From Bryopsis sp. KO-2023 (lineage: Eukaryota > Chlorophyta > Ulvophyceae > Bryopsidales > Bryopsidaceae): a stretch of DNA of 64,000 nucleotides. Each line of letters begins with the position of its first letter. Positions within the stretch are counted from its first letter, which is position 1. Shown here piece after piece: positions 36,660-47,571 of the stretch. A program made the position numbers and the translations under genes. The notes under the pieces are model-generated. The model worked only from the letters and a program-made list of their open reading frames with translations. It had not been told where the DNA came from and searched no databases. The stretch covers positions 3,844,001-3,908,000 of the forward strand of contig BSYQ01000009.1 in assembly GCA_030272585.1 (NCBI GenBank), written 5' to 3'.

Positions 36660-37424
36660 TTAGGCTTCGTCGGTTGCAGGGGGTGGTTTTGCTGGATCAC
36701 GTCCCTTCTTTCCGCCACGGGACTTTCTTCGTCCTCCCTGCTTCTGTCCGTCTTGGGCTGCCTTTCGGATACTCTCTTTTTCGGTCCTGGAGCGCAACCC
36801 TTCATAAAACGTACGAACCACAGGAGGCAACAATTCCTGGGTAGAACCCCACAAATGAATAGCGGTTTGCAAACCGCTTGCAGCAGGTTGACCGTTCTGG
36901 TCGAATTCCCCTCGAGTTTTTAGTACCAAAAATTGGGAGGCCGCCAAATCAGTTGTACGCGACAATGCCACAAACCAGCCTACCAAGGCGCCACGCAACT
37001 CGTCCGCCACTTCGTGATGGGCGAGAAAGGCCGCAATAAACCCAGTGAGATCGAATAAGTAACTCACAACAGGGGCCCAATTTGATGCCTCGTGGGCAAA
37101 CGACGACCTATCTCCCAATTGCGTTAACAACCGACCGCCCCTTGCTGTAGACCCAATATCGAACCAATGCCCAAATTGCACAGCTCCTGCAGGGCGATCC
37201 ACTGGATTAGTGCGCAAGTGAGGCACACCGTTGGGCTCCACAGCGAACGACGTAACGTGCTCAGGCAACGAAAAGCCGTAAGAGCTCGCAGTCTCCAAAA
37301 AAAGCCGGCCTCCAATTCTGGGGAACGTTGTGCTGCATACGACAGAACACCGCAATAACGGGAGTCGTAGAAACGAGACACTCAAGTCTCGAGAGTTTAA
37401 ACACGCAAGTGTATACGTTTTCAA
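36660..37424 (-). CDS. Gag-like ORF1 of the tyrosine-recombinase retrotransposon
   Basis: 254 codons, first ORF of the element, starting just inside A1. No zinc knuckle or other domain is visible. The C terminus is strongly basic and disordered (GGRRKSRGGKKGRDPAKPPP), suited to RNA binding. The call rests on position (5' of RT, 11-bp gap to the RT start) and on the basic tail, not on sequence similarity. Confidence 0.65.
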   Translation of the reverse strand: MKTYTLACLNSRDLSVSFLRLPLLRCSVVCSTTFPRIGGRLFLETASSYGFSLPEHVTSFAVEPNGVPHLRTNPVDRPAGAVQFGHWFDIGSTARGGRLLTQLGDRSSFAHEASNWAPVVSYLFDLTGFIAAFLAHHEVADELRGALVGWFVALSRTTDLAASQFLVLKTRGEFDQNGQPAASGLQTAIHLWGSTQELLPPVVRTFYEGLRSRTEKESIRKAAQDGQKQGGRRKSRGGKKGRDPAKPPPATDEA

Positions 37425-37427
37425 AAA

Positions 37428-37590
37428 AGAAAACGAGATGAAACTACAGCTCCCAACTGTGAATAAATACTAACTGCTGCTCAAAAGCACACTGCCAGCC
37501 TATCACATCTTGGAACTAGTCTTTTCCCACCCTGGAGCCGAGACTCACTCGTTATTTAATCTCCTCTACTTAATGTAACGTCCCATTAAA
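37428..37590 (-). repeat. Split direct repeat A1
   Basis: 163 bp at the 5' end of the element (minus). Its outer edge, CCCATTAAA at 37582-37590, is 68 bp from the ATG of the solute-binding-protein gene. Confidence 0.9.
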
Positions 37591-37658
37591 ACACGCGCCA
37601 GATAAGGAGTTCATCCTGCCCATCCCGTTTTTCAACACAGCAGAGCCGGCTCCCAACC

Positions 37659-38432
37659 ATGAACTCCCTACTCTTGGTCTGTTTGGCAGTCTGTGCGATC
37701 GCGGCCAATGGCCACTCCGTCAACGGTATTCCACAAACACACTGGAAGGTCGCCATGGTGAAGGATGCGCTCCCTTTTACAGACTATGACGAAGAAGCAG
37801 GCGCGGTTGGGATGGATGTGTCTATTCTCAAGCTCGTGGGGGACCAGTACCGAGATATCACGGTTGACTTCCTCGCAAAGGGGTCGTTCGCCGAAGGCTT
37901 GGGTGCCACGCTCTTGGGACCCGTTCACATCGCTGGCGGGATCTATCCGACCAAGAAGATGAAGCAGTTGGTCTCGTTCACGAACCCCTACTTCAAAGAC
38001 GCTTTCGTTCTGGTAGTTAAAGAAGGAAACGACACGATCACATCCCCATCCGATCTTGAGGGGAAAGTCGTCGGCATCCTTGAAGATACGGATCTGGCCT
38101 CGGTGTCGTCCGAGTTCGACGGAATCAAGAGAGCAAAGGCATACGGCGATATGAAAGAGTTGATCAACGGCGTTATGATCGGGAAAGCTGCCGCGGCAGT
38201 GGCCTCGAAGCACGCTGTCGCATACGGCCTCGGCGCAGGAACTATTGAGGGCGTCAAGATTGTCGGGGAAGACATCGCGCCCCGTCCCCTTTCTTTCGCC
38301 GTCCAGAAAGAGAAGCCCGACCTCGTGGAGCGCATCAACGAACAGTTGAAATGGATGGTCGCTGACGGGACCGTGGAAGGCTTTTTCCGTGAGTACTTTG
38401 GGACGGACGCCGAGTTTCCAGCTCTGGAGTAG
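37659..38432 (+). CDS. Secreted bacterial-type solute-binding protein (SBP_bac_3-like)
   Basis: 257 aa, one exon. Residues 1-18 (MNSLLLVCLAVCAIAANG) are a signal peptide. The mature part follows the family-3 periplasmic binding fold of polar amino-acid ABC importers: WKVAMVKDALPFTDYDEEAG, GMDVSILKLVGDQY, ITVDFLAKGSFAEGLGATLL, SFTNPYFKDAFVLVVKEG, a hinge LEGKVVGILEDTD, and the C-terminal FAVQKEKPDLVERINEQLKWM. Length is normal for the family. Bacteria use such proteins to catch amino acids for a membrane permease; no permease is nearby, and in eukaryotes the fold is otherwise mostly found fused to glutamate-receptor channels. Lack of introns, the prokaryotic family and a GC content above the flanks suggest horizontal acquisition. 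The YR retrotransposon ends 68 bp upstream, so its original promoter has been displaced or replaced. Confidence 0.85.
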   Translation: MNSLLLVCLAVCAIAANGHSVNGIPQTHWKVAMVKDALPFTDYDEEAGAVGMDVSILKLVGDQYRDITVDFLAKGSFAEGLGATLLGPVHIAGGIYPTKKMKQLVSFTNPYFKDAFVLVVKEGNDTITSPSDLEGKVVGILEDTDLASVSSEFDGIKRAKAYGDMKELINGVMIGKAAAAVASKHAVAYGLGAGTIEGVKIVGEDIAPRPLSFAVQKEKPDLVERINEQLKWMVADGTVEGFFREYFGTDAEFPALE

Positions 38433-39277
38433 GGAGTGGTAATTTCTGGCTGTTGCGGTACCAGTCAGTCAGTGGTGAAATGCAGGGTGTGATCGGTTTT
38501 CTTAGTAAACGAGCACAACAATGATGGTGGTTTCAGACGATTTCATATGTGGCAGAGTTTTGGGGTTAGGGTCCATGGTAGGGCACACAGCTTGGAACTC
38601 TTGATCGTGTTATTTCTAATTTTCGTTTTCTCCTCTCCAACTAGGCGTTTGTGTTTTCATTTTCAAGTTTTAATATTCAAAACGGTAGCAGTTGGGTGGC
38701 TGACATCACATGTAACCACAAGGCATTTCGTTTTTTCAATGGGGTGCTGGGCACACGTGCAGTTTTCGTGGATAGACATATCTATTTGGCCAGGCTCGAG
38801 TTCGATGTCAACGAGCGAAACACATTTTGCTATGGCTAAAACCAAACCATTGCATTCGTATACAATTCATGCGCGAGGTTACCATGCGCATGCGCACCCG
38901 CAGCTGGGGCCAATGCATGTGATCCCACAATTTTCCATCCCAGAAGAAACCAGACAAAATTGTGTTGTCTGTATGTAAACTCCTCATATCTCAAACAGAT
39001 GTCTTTCAGTTCCACTGACACTGACACTCGAGTTTTATTCCGCCTCCGTTGGTTGTATTGGTTCGTAGTAGCATGGCACCCTTCCTGGTGTATGCAAGAG
39101 ATTACTCAATCTGTACTGTAGTCATGCCAGAAATCAGTCGCGTCTTTCTGCTCTCACAGCAGGCTCACAAAAAGCATCAAATTGGGATGAACTTTCTATT
39201 GTCCCGACAGAGATATCAAAGAAGAAGAAAGGTCGATACATTCCAATTGCTGCCGCCGCCAGTAGTGATTTTTGAAA
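38433..39277. other. Intergenic, nothing recognised
   Basis: 3' flank of the solute-binding-protein gene and 5' flank of the coiled-coil gene. Short frames only, with no exon-like structure. Confidence 0.5.
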
Positions 39278-42007
39278 ATGAGCATTCACGCTGTGGGTAC
39301 GTCGCTTTCGCGCCTGGTCTACAAGGTATCGTCGCTGGAGAAAGAAATGGCTACCGCGGCCGCCGAAAAGCAAGCCCTCGTGGAGGAGTTGCAACATGCC
39401 CAAAAGGTAGGCGATCGTCTATCCCGATTCTCTCGCTGCCTTCTTGGCGGTTGGATAGATTTCGCTGAACAAGAGGCCGGTTTTTGTACGATAGGCGCGA
39501 GACGTCGCGGAGGAGGGACTCCACAAACAGCAAACCATCGTTCGCAAACAAGAAGCTGGATTCAGGGAAGAATGCTCGCAGATCAAGTCGCAGGCGAGGC
39601 CTCCGCTCTGTTTCGAAAAATCGCAGAACCAAAACGATATCGCAAAGCAACACTGCAATTGGAAATGAATGACGCGACGCTATGGGCCTTGCAACCAAAT
39701 CGATGGCTTTTTGCGATCCCTGCTTGAGTCGCCTTGTTTGATTTCCACCCCATCCCAATAGATTCAATCCTTGACCGCTGAGAACGAAGAATTGCGTCGG
39801 CGTCTGGGCGCTCGCCACCAAGAATTCGATACATTACTGGATTCGAGGAGCAACGAAATGAAATCCTTGAAAGCGGAGAACCACGCGCTTAGGAGGGACG
39901 TCACCGAGGCCAGGCGCGAGTCCTCTGCGCTCAATGCACAGCAGGAATCACAGGCAATGACCCTCGATCGAAAAAACGGCTGTTCCCCACACCGCGACAT
40001 CAAATGTCAGATGTACGATTCGATTAGAGAGTGTCGGTGGAGCTGATATGCGCTTTCGTTATGTGTGTGTCTGCAGATGCTGCTGGTCAATTCTCTGGAA
40101 AAGGAGATCGATTGCTTGCGGGTCAGTGTTGGCGATGTCAAGGATCGAACAGGGAAGAATGACACGTGGCTCTCAGAGCTGCAAAATAAGATTCAAAGCA
40201 AATTGGTCGCCGAAGAAGCGTTCGTGAAACGAATCGAAAGACAACAGGCGAGCACTCGTGTGTGGATTGAACTCACCGTGCGGATTTTCTTTTCCTTGTT
40301 CAGCAAGATCCTGGGGGAAAATTTCTGTTGTGGCATGGGGGAATTCGATATTCTCTTGCATGCTAGGCTGCATTTGCCATACTTCACTTGCCAAAATCAG
40401 GGAATTCCCCAGTAAAATGGTTGAATTTCGTGTGCTTTTTTCCTGTTTTCACTTGTGCTATTTTTATGGGTGAACCCAGATTGTAATTCTAAGACAATGA
40501 TTTAGGGAGAAATTGAAAAAAAGGGGAAAAAACCTGGGAAAAACCCGGTTTATTGCAAATCGTCGCTCTGAACCTGAATTGCTCTGGATTCAGAGCGATG
40601 TGCAAATGTGAACAGGATGTTCTCGGCAAACTGAAAAATAAAATAGATGAAATGAGAGCAAGGGAAAGAACCAAGGAGCAGGCCGTGGAAAAGCTCGAGT
40701 CGGAACTCAAAAGGGTCCGCGAAAAGAACGACAGTGTGGAAAGGGACAGGAAGCAGATTCGAGAAAGGCTGGCAGACGAAGAAGAGGATAACAAAAAACT
40801 CGTGGGGTCGGTGAGAAGAGGCGACGTGCTTTTGCAGAAGGTGGGAATCGGAAAGCGGACCATGAATACACTTCGCTTGGTTTTATATTGTATGTTTTTT
40901 GCTTCACAAAAGGAGGAGAAACAATTCAAAAGCAATGTATACATGTACATAGGATACATATTAATCTATTTTAAGAGGAATGAATTCTACTATCCGTTTT
41001 TTAATACTAAAGTCATTCGAATCCTTCCAGTTTCTGACCTCCCCTGCTATTGCGATTTCTTCCAGCTTCACGGATCGATTCTTGAACAACACAAGACCAT
41101 CGACGAGATGAGGGCGAGATTGAAGCAGCTCCAGGCAATGTCTCCAACCGTGGAAAAAGGAGTCATGACCACACCTGTGGTGGAACGCAGCACTAGTACT
41201 TCTCGGCCAGACAGTCTCGGTATCGCAGCTGACAAGATGGCAGACATGAGGGATCCTGACGATGAAGGTTTGGAAGCAATGAATGATTTGGAAGCCGTAA
41301 ATTCTGGGCCCCAGTTGGAGTACGGTCTTTCTGAGAGGAGAACTGAAGCAGTGCAAGCCACCGATAGTAGCAAGAGGGAGGACGGGGCGAACAGAGAGGG
41401 TATGGATATATTAGCGACAGTAGAAAAACCTTGCAAAGATGGAGCGGAACAATCGGAGCCCCCAGTCGAGGAAGAGTTGAAGGATATAGTCAGGCATCCA
41501 GTGCCATTCTCAGAAGAAGTTGATGAGGATAGTCATTTGAGTGACAAAGAAAATGATCAGAGGTGGGGGCGAGCCGTGGAGGCGATCGATGGTGCGAGAG
41601 GAAGAATCATGGCGGGGATGAGGAAAGAGAGCGGAAAAGGCCACGAAGAGGGGCTTAACGATGAAGTTGCTGGTTTGCCAACTCAGAATCGTGTGCGAGA
41701 TTCGAACAACGAAAGACGGGTCGTGGAAAATAGCCTCAGAATATCTGCAAAGGGGTCTGGAATTCCGCGAGGTTCGGACTCTGCACTGTTCCCATTGATG
41801 AGGAAGAGACCCACTGTGGGCGCCGCCGCGACCAATGGATCCAAAATACCAAGATTTCTGGAGTCTATTGATAAGAGGGGAAAGGAGGCTCAGAGGTCTG
41901 ACAGCATGAAACAGTCTTTTGGGGAGGGGGGAAAAAGGAAGAGCGGTTCAGAAGGTCGACAGAGAGAGTCCAGGGGGGGGCTGGGGGGGCTTTTCAGTGC
42001 CCTCTGA
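39278..42007 (+). CDS. Coiled-coil protein with disordered tail and KEN motif
   Basis: No family recognised. Exons seen: 39278-39406, 39495-~39670, 39762-~39990, 40077-~40258, 40616-40840, 41066-42007; the 3' borders of exons 2-4 are unsure. Roughly 620 aa. Exons 1-5 encode almost continuous heptad-rich coiled coil (LEKEMATAAAEKQALVEELQ, ENEELRRRLGARHQEFDTLL, SLEKEIDCLRVSVGDVKD, EKLESELKRVREKNDSVERD). The last exon begins with one more heptad block, then ~280 disordered residues: acidic first (EEVDEDSHLSDKENDQ), basic later (SKIPRFLESIDKRGKEAQR, GGKRKSGSEGRQRESRGG). The KEN tripeptide is the anaphase-promoting-complex degron type. A basic tail on a coiled coil would fit a cytoskeletal or spindle protein; this is inference only. 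Confidence 0.7.
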
Positions 42008-42244
42008 GATCAGGGGACCTATATTTGGCTTCGAAATAGTTTCTGCTGACTAGCAGGCGATATAGTTTTGGGGATAGAAATCGCTTTCAAAATATAGAGA
42101 GGACAAGTCAAGATTCATGAATAGCTGTTGATCAGCAAGACTCTAGAGTCCATATCTGTGGGGCTGTGTTTTAGGGAATAATATTAAAAGTCTTGTTTCA
42201 AATCCACCTGGACCTGATACTGATACTGATGTTAGAACAAAATT

Positions 42245-43645
42245 TTATTTCGTCCTTGTTGCTGAAGAGGAGCTCGCTGATGAAGAAGCCGCCGCATTCT
42301 TGCCCGAAACTACCGATCTCGCTCGAACAACAGCTCTATCAGAGTTCCGATTCGCTCTGTTCTTGCTGGACACGTCTATGAACCCATTGACATCGCCATC
42401 GGCGCTGAATGACGCCGACCCACTTCCTGTGGTGGTTCTTCGTGCTGCTCCGAATCGATCTGAGCAAAGTCCACAAACATTTAATTCATTGATAGTCACA
42501 AAAGGACTATCTCAAGCTTGCGCCTCAAGGCACATGTGCTGTTATTTACATCTAAAACTGCTTGAAAAAGTGGTGTGAAGTTTGTGTTTCAGATTCACAG
42601 TGGCATTTGCTAGGTGAATTTGGCCAGCAGCCTCACACAACGGGGACTTACCCAACGCTTCAGCGAGAGTTTCAGAGTAAGCCTCCGCCGATGCCCGTCC
42701 TCGGCTAGACACCACAACTTGCATTTCAGAGGCGGTGCTCGCTCGGCTATTTCTCACGCGGGTATTGGCGTTGCTGACTACGTTAGAGCGACCATCGCTG
42801 ACCGCGACTGCGCCATTCAGAGATGCGATGGCCTCGATCACGGCACCAATGTCTTCCCCATCGAGCACCACGTTGGGCACCCTCTTGGACGTAGACGAGT
42901 GCACGATCTGCGCCGCCAACATTCCTTCAGATTCGACACTCAAGTCAGCTTGGTGCTCGTTTTCAGCTAGATTTTTCTCCCTATCGCCAAGGCTTTCGTC
43001 GACCACCACGACTTCCCCCACAACTTGTCCAATCTCTCCAGTCAAGAATCCAGCGAGAGTGGAGGTATCTACGAGCAAACGGGTTCCTGCAAACAACGTT
43101 GCAACTGTTGTTTCAGCACCACGAATATAACGTCTCAGCATTTTGCTGGCGCTGCCAATAAAACACCAGGATTAAAACGCAACTCCGGAAGTTGTCCACA
43201 GACCTTGCTGATCGTCATCGATTTCCAGTAGAGCAGAGGTTTGCGTCTGAGCTTCCCCTTCACCCTCCCCATTGACAGTGGCCTCTCCTTCCACCAAACT
43301 CCATGCCAAGCCGAGCGATTCCTCCACTTGAGTGTCAACAAATGCCTCGGCCTCTGCTTCGCCCGCATTTATGCTGGCAGTGGCATTTCCGCTCGACGTT
43401 ACAGTTGCTTCGACTGGCGAGCCTGGAGATACACACGTCGCAGGGAGCAGAGATAAGTCCACACGCAGCTGGGAGGTTTCAACCCGTACACTGGCCCAAA
43501 TCGATCTCAACCTCACAACCTCAATTGAAACTCAAGATGTAACTTTTCGGGTGGACCGCCTTCTACCTTTCCTTCCTCCTTCTGCACAAGCCGTAGTCAC
43601 ACAAACCACCAGTAAATACGCCAGTCTCCAAGAGGATTTCCGCAT
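42245..43645 (-). CDS. Secreted Ala/Val/Ser-rich protein (315 aa)
   Basis: No family recognised. Exons (minus): 43567-43645, 43204-43422, 42652-43086, 42245-42459; all junctions phase 1, total 948 bp, closed at TAA. Signal peptide at 1-21 (MRKSSWRLAYLLVVCVTTAC). The mature chain is rich in Ala, Val, Ser, Gly and acidic residues: SSGNATASINAGEAEAEAFV, GQVVGEVVVVDESLGDREKN, VLDGEDIGAVIEAIASLNGA, SSRGRASAEAYSETLAEALG, then a Ser/Ala/Arg-rich end. Only one Cys lies in the mature region (SPLCEAAGQ). The overall plan (signal peptide, Ala-rich helices, several phase-1 introns) is like the gene at 16331-17535. Both could be structural matrix proteins. Confidence 0.75.
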
Positions 43646-45202
43646 CCCAACATACATTGGGGAAGGGCGTGCGACGCACTGGCCAGTGCCCTAGATAGGT
43701 TAACAATGTTCCAACGATGCAACCCAGAGACTGGGGGTGTGGAGGGGAATCCATCGGATGGATCCAAAACACCCTATTGCGCAATATTCACGAGACCCCA
43801 GAGGGCCAGGATAACTCTGTAGAATTCGACTTGCTCCCACAACTCGGGGAAGGAGCGATCAGGGCAAGAGTTCTGGTAGGCTTCCTGAAGTTCGAAAACA
43901 CTGCTTTCTTGTAGTCTACTGTATCGACTGCAGATCAGGCCCTCCTCTCAGTTCATTTTTTCAGCACGTGTACCTTATCGTATATGCCGTATGATCGTAC
44001 CCCCACAAGATACAACTGGTTTTGCTTTTTGAATAACTGGTGTGTCGTATCATTGAGTGCTGCACTGCTGAAAACCCCAAAGAAGAAAGACACTGGTCCA
44101 AATACAGCAACATAATTTTCAACACCAAAACCACCACCACTACTAAAGTGCAATTATTGCCATCGATGGCCATGGCCACATCGTCACAAAAGCCCAACCA
44201 ACAACTCCCACCTCTTCAAAAAAGGAAAAAAAAAACAGTTTCCAGCTGTATCATTTTTGTCGATCCCTCTCTTCTTTACTTGGAATCCATCAACATTTTC
44301 AGACATGAACAGAAATTGAAATACGCTCAACCACAGTCAATTACGAGAAAAAAGTCAGGCCATCACAGGTGTTGTGGAATTAATGTCCAGACTACATATC
44401 AGTTCGGGTTGCAAGCATATCGTCAAACTATAAAAATGACAGAAAAACAAAACAAAAAAACAACAAAGAAAGGAAGGAAGAAAAAAAAGCCAGCAGCCAG
44501 AGATGACCAAGTCTATAAGGAAACAACAAAAAAAACAACTCTGGATTCCGAAACTTGGACATACCCTGCACCCAACCCCACCCTTTGTCGATTCTTTTGA
44601 TTTTTTTACAAGTCATATTTTTTTAGCCACAGCCACACTTTATTAACAGATCATGCACTCCAAACGTAATCACGTAAATCTCTGTGCCCTGCAAAACCCC
44701 CAGGAATAAGAAAAAGCAGAAATGTGCTTTTTTCAGAAACATTCGTCAGAAAAATAAAAGACAGAAGAAGAAGATTTGAACACTGCTGAATCATACTCTA
44801 TTTTTATATCCATAAAAACTGCAAAAACTGCAAAAACATGTAAGGCATAAGGAACGATCCCACTCAAAATCCCAAGAACAACCATTTTCTACATTTCCAA
44901 CTTTTAGATTAACAATCAAACAAGAAAAAAAAAACAAGACTGAAGAACGAACAAACCTGTCGCTGAAGAAAAATGACCATCCCCAGGGATAATCATCCAT
45001 AAAAGGCCGACGTATAATTCTAAACAGAAAAACTGGTAAAAAGAAAACAACAGAAAAAAAAAGCAGCCCTATCTGCCTTTTTGAATACCAATGTTACCTT
45101 TTTAATATATATCTTTCTCTATCTACTTTTATTTGCTTTTTTGGGGAGGTTGTCAAATGGGTGCATACCTAAGGTCAATAGGACGATAAACTCGGCCTGT
45201 GC
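43646..45202. other. Intergenic, A-rich, nothing recognised
   Basis: Long A and AC-rich runs. The plus frame 44040-44600 is low-complexity (poly-Thr, poly-Lys) without exon signals, so it is not called. Confidence 0.5.
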
Positions 45203-46110
45203 TCATGGCATGTTTTTGATGCGCTTCTTCAACAGTTTCGTCCAGGCAGTGGCCACTGGGAAAGGCCACTTCGAAAACGGCAAAAAGACTACCGTCGAAC
45301 CATCAGACACATTGATGATTTCTGGCTTCACCGTGATGTCATTCTCTGCATTGCCGCTTCCAGGGACATTGAAAACAGGATTGTTCTCCACCGAAACAAT
45401 AGCTATGAGGAAAAAAACAAAAGGTATGCTCATGACTACCAATCCATTAATCTTTCTCCAATTGCTTGAGCTGGCTGTGATGGATTAACACTAGCAGCAT
45501 TGTCAAGAAAAATGGAGTCTTTTCAATGGACTGGCTGTTTTTTTTGGTGGTTGTATTGTCAGGATTCATATTCCCTACATTCCACCGCACTCCACACAAA
45601 ACGACATTCTGATACGATCGTATCAGAAAAGCTGAAAATCAAATTCAGCTTGAAGTACCAAAATTATTTGGTCCCCCCCAAATCCTAAAAACTTGGTAGC
45701 CAGAACGTCCAAAAAAAATGTAGGAAAAAAGAATTCAATCTTACTTCCATCCCGGCTGGCCGTCCTCGCGACAGCAGTGTCCGCAGGTCCAGTTTCAGAT
45801 TCGGCACCAGATGTAACCACATCCCCCGACACACCCGATGCGAAATCTGTGATCGCATCCACCACGACGTATTCCTGCAAGAGCCGCCTGGAGGGGCGCC
45901 CCAGAACTCCTATGATCCAGAAAACGGGAAAAAAAAAAATCAACCACAAAAACCTGAAGGGAGGTAGTCTCCACCACTGATCCAGGTAAGAACAGCATCA
46001 AGCGGAAAAAAGGAAAGAGGACTGTCACCAGCGCTAGTGTCGGCGTGGACATTGACGGCCACCAGGCCCGCGATCAGACATGCGATCATCACAAAGCGCT
46101 GCACCTCCAT
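45203..46110 (-). CDS. Small secreted protein, ENNP-module family (148 aa)
   Basis: Exons (minus): 46029-46110, 45745-45909, 45203-45402; both introns phase 1, total 447 bp, closed at TGA. Signal peptide 1-23 (MEVQRFVMIACLIAGLVAVN). The last exon (VSVENNPVFNVPGSGNAEND ... GSTVVFLPFSKW) resembles the last exon of the gene at 46670-47571 (VSIENNPIVRADQ ... GGTAIFEPFAGG), with the same intron phase in front. The two genes point away from each other with 560 bp between them, which suggests duplication by inversion. No Cys in the mature region. Function unknown. Confidence 0.75.
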
Positions 46111-46669
46111 GGCGGCGGACTCGAGCAACCAGAGCTGTTTCGGGGAGAACCAATCCGGAATTCCTGTGGTGAAGGTTGGGTCCTTTGACGTATTTCTCAT
46201 CGCCAAAGAGACACCTGACGTGACCTGCCGTGTTTGCGCAGGCTGGCGGATGGGGCTGGGCTGTGTCAGACTGGCTTGCACATCGGTTTTGGACCTGGTG
46301 AAGGTTGCAACCAAAAGTGTGCTACTGCACATCCAACGCAAGATATTCGTTCTTTAAGGATGAAACTAGCTGCAACAGAACGTCGGAACACATTTCGACG
46401 TATTTTGTATTTTGTGTGAGACACAGAATTCTGTGTTTGGATTCGAATCGAAATTGCCCACCAAGTACACGAAGAACAGTTCTGGTTTTTGGTAATATTT
46501 TGGACGAGAACAAAGACCGAGTAACCGTGGCTTCATCGGCCCAAGGATGTCCCCATCGATGAAAGATTCTATCAACCACTCGACCCTTAAACACATTTCC
46601 CCCGATGTCCAGCACCTGCAAGTGCCCAAGCAGTAGTTTTCTTGTTCCTTTCCGGGAAGATAACGCACG
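46111..46669. promoter_or_regulatory. Shared 5' region of two divergent secreted-protein genes
   Basis: 559 bp between the ATGs of the genes at 46110 (minus) and 46670 (plus). It must hold both promoters. No specific element can be named. Confidence 0.5.
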
Positions 46670-47571
46670 ATGGGGTCTCCCGCATTGATCTGGGGTGTCC
46701 TTGCATTGACCGTCGTGGCGGCGGCGGCGGAAGGCCATCATCATGTTGGCTATCGTGGTATCGATCAACAGGCCTGCCTAGGCGTGGGAACGTTTTTGTG
46801 TTACTTCTCAGGCTTGACATGGTTTTGTTTTGGCGCTGATCGAGATCGTCCGTTGCAGGGGAGCTACTGTTTGGGAGGAAGGGAAGGGTGCTGCGGCAAG
46901 ATGATGCGACCACCAGAAGCGTCAGCGAGGATGGACGTAAGGGCTGAAATTTGTATTTTCCCCTTGAGCACGGTGGCGCTGTCGCTGACATCTTCTCTTT
47001 GCTTCTACCTTCCGTTTTTTGTTAGGAATTTCTCGCTTTTTTGTGATAAAATTGTTGATCGAGAGTTTGCAAAGTATTGAGAACCACAATTGTGCGATCT
47101 TAACGTTAACGTGTGGAGTTGTTAAAATTAATTCCCTTTCAAGTGATGGCACTTCGTGTGTTCTTTCCACCCAATTCAATTGAGTTGATTCCAAAAAAAA
47201 AACATCCTTGAAGCGAATGTACCATCCGTTCCAACCCCCAACCCCATTTTAAGTAGAACTGCACGAAGCTTTTATTCTTGTTTTTATGTCAAAACGCAAG
47301 AAATGATTTTTTGTATTTGTGTGTTGTTTTTTGCTTGCCCTTTTCCCTTCCTGGCTCTACAGTGCTGGTGTCGATCGAAAACAACCCAATAGTGAGGGCA
47401 GATCAGACCATCGCAAGAAACCTCATCCTGTTCGAACCCACAGTGTCGAGCGTCGGGGACACCAATGTGTTTTCTGGAGTGACTGACGATGACAGCAATC
47501 TTGGGGGAGGGACTGCCATCTTTGAGCCATTTGCTGGCGGCCGGCTGGGCTGCTTTTTGTTTGGATGCTGA
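46670..47571 (+). CDS. Small secreted Cys-rich protein, ENNP-module family (163 aa)
   Basis: Exons: 46670-46952 and 47363-47571, phase 1, closed at TGA; the first donor (GTATTT) is weak, so the exon-1 end is tentative. Signal peptide 1-20 (MGSPALIWGVLALTVVAAAA). The first exon adds a Cys-rich block (ACLGVGTFLCYFSGLTWFCF, YCLGGREGCCGK) that the paralogue at 45203-46110 lacks. The second exon has the shared module starting VSIENNPIV and ends GCFLFGC. Probably secreted and disulfide-bonded. Function unknown. Confidence 0.6.

Larger units (their letters stand above)
24109..37590 (-). mobile_element. Tyrosine-recombinase retrotransposon (Ngaro/PAT-like), interrupted
   Basis: Read on the minus strand: A1 (37428-37590), gag-like ORF, RT/RNase H ORF, recombinase ORF, B1 (24445-24506), A2 (24291-24453), 120-bp spacer, B2 (24109-24170). 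The A copies are 163 bp with one visible mismatch; the B copies are 62 bp and look identical. This split direct repeat layout, with a recombinase instead of an integrase, defines the PAT/Ngaro-type branch of the DIRS order, as opposed to the inverted repeats of DIRS1. All three junctions share the core CCCATTAAA (24109, 24445, 37582), the probable crossover site. No target duplication is expected, and none is needed: left and right flanks meet at that core. Without the nested LTR element the length is about 4,465 bp. The near-identical repeats suggest a young insertion. Confidence 0.9.

Noticed and set aside
34586..36805. 739-codon minus frame overlapping the RT gene
   Set aside because: Shadow of the RT/RNase H frame; it has no domain, while the other frame has all RT and RNase H motifs.
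24109..37590. DIRS1-type inverted terminal repeats
   Set aside because: The repeats at both ends are in direct orientation (A1/A2, B1/B2), which fits the split-direct-repeat branch instead.
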